Below the pieces are notes generated by a model. The model saw nothing but the letters and a program-made list of their open reading frames with translations, was not told the DNA's origin and ran no database searches. From contig NZ_VSFF01000002.1 of NCBI RefSeq assembly GCF_008085905.1, positions 1 through 64,000 on the forward strand: a stretch of DNA of 64,000 nucleotides, read 5' to 3'. Made by a program: the position numbers and the translations under genes. Source of the DNA: Actinomadura syzygii (GTDB lineage: Bacteria > Actinomycetota > Actinomycetes > Streptosporangiales > Streptosporangiaceae). Positions 61,910-64,000 of this stretch are shown one piece after another (position 1 is the stretch's first letter; each line of letters begins with the position of its first letter).

Positions 61910-61938
61910 CGATTGCAACATACGGAGCGTGACGAACG

Positions 61939-62751
61939 ATGAGCCAAGGGCCTTTAGACCCGGACCGGTCGATGTGGGATCTCATAGCGGTTGAGCTGCG
62001 TAGACAGCGTCGCCTGCGGGGAATGTCCGGGGCGGCCCTTGCGCGGCTCGTGGGACGTGATCGTTCAATCGTTTCACGCATCGAATCTGGGACGATCCCG
62101 CTGCAGCTGGACCACGCGGAGATCATTGACCGCGAGTGGAGTCTGGAACGCCTGTTCACCAGGCTCGTAAAGTTCGCCAAAGAGCGCAAAGACGACGAAT
62201 GGCGGCTAGGGGACCTGGCGGAACAGGAGGCGCGTGCAACGCGCGTCCGGCTGTGGGAGGTCGGGCTCGTCCCGGGGCTGCTCCAAACCCCCGACTACGC
62301 GCGGGCGGTGTTCTCCGTGGGACTCGTCCGCGACCTGAGCGAGGCGGTGGAGACGCGGCTTGCTCGACAGACGGCGGTGTTCGACCGGGAACAGCCGCCG
62401 GAGGTGTCCGTGATCCTGAATTGGGTTGCGCTAGAGCAACCCGTCGGTTCACCCGCGATCATGTACGCCCAACTCAAACACCTGTTGGAACTCGGCGACC
62501 TTCCGCACGTCAACGTGCGAGTGCTCGAAAAGAGCACGGGAGTGCATGTCGGGTATGACGGCATGCTTGAGCTGCTGACAGTGGACTCCCGCGACATCGC
62601 CTACGCGGATGCGCCCCACGGCGGTGGGCTCGTCACTGACCCCAAGGAGGTGGAGGCGTTTCAAGTAAGGTACGACCGTATCGGCCATATCGCCGCCCCC
62701 GTCGGACCATCGCGAGCGGTGATCCAACGAGCTATGGAGACCTACCAATGA
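61939..62751 (+). CDS. XRE helix-turn-helix regulator with DUF5753
   Basis: 270 residues. The N-terminal HTH is LRRQRRLRGMSGAALARLVG plus SIVSRIESG. DUF5753 fills the rest (WEVGLVPGLLQTPDYARAV, ARQTAVFDREQPPEVSVILNW, the GYDGMLELL segment and YDRIGHIAAPVGPSR). Such proteins work with small DUF397 partners; WhiJ-like loci in streptomycetes are the best-studied case. It overlaps the DUF397 gene by four bases. Confidence 0.92.
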   Translation: MSQGPLDPDRSMWDLIAVELRRQRRLRGMSGAALARLVGRDRSIVSRIESGTIPLQLDHAEIIDREWSLERLFTRLVKFAKERKDDEWRLGDLAEQEARATRVRLWEVGLVPGLLQTPDYARAVFSVGLVRDLSEAVETRLARQTAVFDREQPPEVSVILNWVALEQPVGSPAIMYAQLKHLLELGDLPHVNVRVLEKSTGVHVGYDGMLELLTVDSRDIAYADAPHGGGLVTDPKEVEAFQVRYDRIGHIAAPVGPSRAVIQRAMETYQ

Positions 62752-62939
62752 TCGAGTGGCGCAAGTCGAGCCGTAGCGCTACGTCGGACAACACCAGTTG
62801 CGTAGAAGTTGCAGCGCTCGCACGCAACATCGGGGTGCGGGACAGCAAGGACCCCGCCGGGCCCGCGTTCGCCCTGTCGCCGGAGTCCTTCCGGGCCTTC
62901 GTCCGCGATGTCAAGGTGGGCGACCTGGACATCCCGTAA
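62748..62939 (+). CDS. DUF397 protein, XRE partner
   Basis: 63 residues with the family hallmark start EWRKSSRSATSDNTSCVEVA, the ARNIGVRDSKDPAGPAF core and the FRAFVRDVK end. DUF397 proteins are thought to antagonise their XRE partner. It starts within the stop of the XRE gene (ATGA). Confidence 0.92.
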   Translation: MIEWRKSSRSATSDNTSCVEVAALARNIGVRDSKDPAGPAFALSPESFRAFVRDVKVGDLDIP

Positions 62940-62962
62940 GCCCGACCTCCCCCCCACACACC

Positions 62963-62992
62963 GAGACCCTCGCCTAGGTAGGCGGGGGTCTC
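62963..62992 (+). terminator. terminator after the DUF397 gene
   Basis: Stem GAGACCCTCGCCT with AGGCGGGGGTCTC around an AGGT loop, one mismatch, 23 bases past the stop. Confidence 0.7.
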
Positions 62993-63032
62993 TTCGGTCG
63001 TTCGGGCCGTGACGCTTCTTTGAACGCTACGC

Positions 63033-63449
63033 CTAGAAGAACTCGTCGGTGGGGAGGACGCTTTCGAGTGGCGTGGGAATGGGTAGGTCTTCGCCGAAGG
63101 CGACCGAGGCGCTGTGGGTGTACTCGTTGCCCCGCGGCTCGGAGAAGATCGTGGCCTTTCCCTCCAGCCGGTCGATCAACAGGTACAGCGGGATGTCGGC
63201 GGCGGCGTACCCCTGGCGCTTGGGCCCCCGGTCGCGTTCCGCCCCCTTGCGATCTCCCCGCCGGCCGGAAGTGACTTCCACGACCATGGTCTCGTGCTGC
63301 CCGTCGGGGGGCGGCGACACGATGATCTCTCCATCTATGAGTTCGGCCCGGAAGCCGGGCATCACTTCGAGCGCGGCGAACGCCTCGCGCAGGTCCTCAC
63401 GGACGAACGACGGCTCTTCAGGCACGGCCCCGTCCGGCATCGCCGTCAT
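63033..63449 (-). CDS. Uma2 family nuclease-like protein, internally shortened
   Basis: 138 residues, shorter than the usual 180-190. The N-terminus is intact (REDLREAFAALEVMPGFRAE, IDGEIIVSPPPDGQHET) and so is the C-terminal half (VVEVTSG, KRQGYAAADIPLYLLIDR). But HET joins directly to MVVEVTSG; about 50 residues with the PD aspartate are missing. ATG at 63449 after GGGGAGAAC. It may be inactive as a nuclease. Confidence 0.78.
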   Translation of the reverse strand: MTAMPDGAVPEEPSFVREDLREAFAALEVMPGFRAELIDGEIIVSPPPDGQHETMVVEVTSGRRGDRKGAERDRGPKRQGYAAADIPLYLLIDRLEGKATIFSEPRGNEYTHSASVAFGEDLPIPTPLESVLPTDEFF

Positions 63450-63551
63450 CGGAGTTCTCCCCGTGGGTTCGACGGTGGTGGCGTCGTCGTATTCCCCAAC
63501 CTAGCAGCGGCATCGCGGCGTGAGAGGCCGGAAAATGCCCCTCGACGGAGG

Positions 63552-64000
63552 CTAGGCGCGCAGGTGCCTGGGGACGAGGTCGAGCGCGGCGAGGATGCGG
63601 TCGACGGTCTCCTCTGGGGTGCCGGTCACCGGGAGGACGAGGACGTTCTCGTCCGGGGTCGGGCGTTCGAGGGCGGCGAACTGGCTGTCGAGCAGGGCGA
63701 CGTCGAAGAAGTGGCCCTCGCGGGCGCGCATCCGGGCGGCGATCGTGTCGCGGTCGCCGTCCAGCATGACGATCCGGACGCCGGGGCGGCCGTCCGCCAG
63801 CAGCTCCCGGTACCGGCGCTTGAGCGCCGAGCAGCTCACGACGCCGGGACGGCCGGTGGCGAGCCGGTCGTCGATCCAGGCGGCGATGGCGCGCAGCCAG
63901 GGGAGCCGGTCGGCGTCGGTGAGGGGGTGCCCGGAGCGCATCTTCTCGATGGCGGCCTCGGTGTGGAAGACGTCGGCCTCGGCGTAGTCCCAGCCCAGGC
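63552..64000 (-). CDS. gntK: gluconokinase, cut by the window end
   Basis: Phosphorylates gluconate. The C-terminal part is seen: FHTEAAIEKMRSGHPLTDAD, RLPWLRAIAAWIDDRL, VVSCSALKRRYRELL and HFFDVALLDSQFAALERP. The P-loop lies beyond position 64000. It is a GntK-type kinase of the shikimate-kinase-like fold. Confidence 0.92.
   Translation of the reverse strand, partial: LGWDYAEADVFHTEAAIEKMRSGHPLTDADRLPWLRAIAAWIDDRLATGRPGVVSCSALKRRYRELLADGRPGVRIVMLDGDRDTIAARMRAREGHFFDVALLDSQFAALERPTPDENVLVLPVTGTPEETVDRILAALDLVPRHLRA

Overview
The window is a stretch of chromosome from a high-GC actinobacterium. Coding is dense, GTG starts are common, and several genes appear to be leaderless. The backbone order lysA-hom-thrC-thrB-rho-rpmE-prfA-prmC-Sua5-WecA-atp operon-DUF2550-cobalamin adenosyltransferase matches the order I know from mycobacteria and streptomycetes. 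Actinobacteria-restricted families (NucS, an SCO5389-like protein, a FilP/Scy-like coiled coil, XRE-DUF5753/DUF397) fit this. A sporulating, filamentous genus such as Actinomadura (Thermomonosporaceae) is my best guess, but it is an inference and was not checked against a database. No IS element, prophage, CRISPR array or plasmid function was seen.

Layout. 1-6.1 kb: tRNA-Arg(CCG), a lone receiver protein, an ArgRS remnant, then lysA-hom-thrC-thrB (lysine/threonine synthesis). 6.1-14.5 kb: rho with a long leader, an inserted sensor kinase/LuxR regulator pair, rpmE, prfA, prmC and a Sua5-type enzyme. 14.5-19.6 kb: an accessory insert with a second two-component system, a small membrane protein, a secreted protein and a DUF2207-like protein. 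19.8-29.6 kb: WecA-like transferase, AtpI-like proteins, atpBEFHAGDC, DUF2550. 29.8-35.5 kb: secreted M28 peptidase, DUF4097 lipoprotein, cobalamin adenosyltransferase, GMC oxidoreductase, a 36-aa microprotein and an acetyltransferase.

35.5-45.3 kb: aldehyde dehydrogenase, M50 protease, TetR regulator, DUF3224, NucS, a second microprotein, an SCO5389-like protein, a flavin monooxygenase, a tandem 3-hydroxyacyl-CoA dehydrogenase and two hydrolases. 45.3-50.3 kb: AI-2E family permease, hendecad coiled coil, methylmalonyl-CoA epimerase and acetyl-CoA acetyltransferase. 50.3-57.9 kb: DUF4230, an unusual ABC pair, thioredoxin-TPR, malic enzyme, an LPxTG-type protein, YqgE and DUF3039. 58-64 kb: a secreted metalloprotease, a DEAD/DEAH helicase, an XRE/DUF397 module with two divergent unknown genes, a shortened Uma2 protein and a gluconokinase cut by the window end.

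The most interesting signals are: (i) two microprotein genes 5 kb apart, each preceded by an 81 percent identical 62-bp leader block; (ii) a nearly identical dyad upstream of both a sensor-kinase operon and a distant DUF4097 lipoprotein gene, suggesting a regulator-target link; (iii) a four-gene XRE/DUF397 module; (iv) several proteins with duplicated or degenerate catalytic modules; and (v) a 19-codon ORF that bridges prfA and prmC through overlapping stop/start codons.
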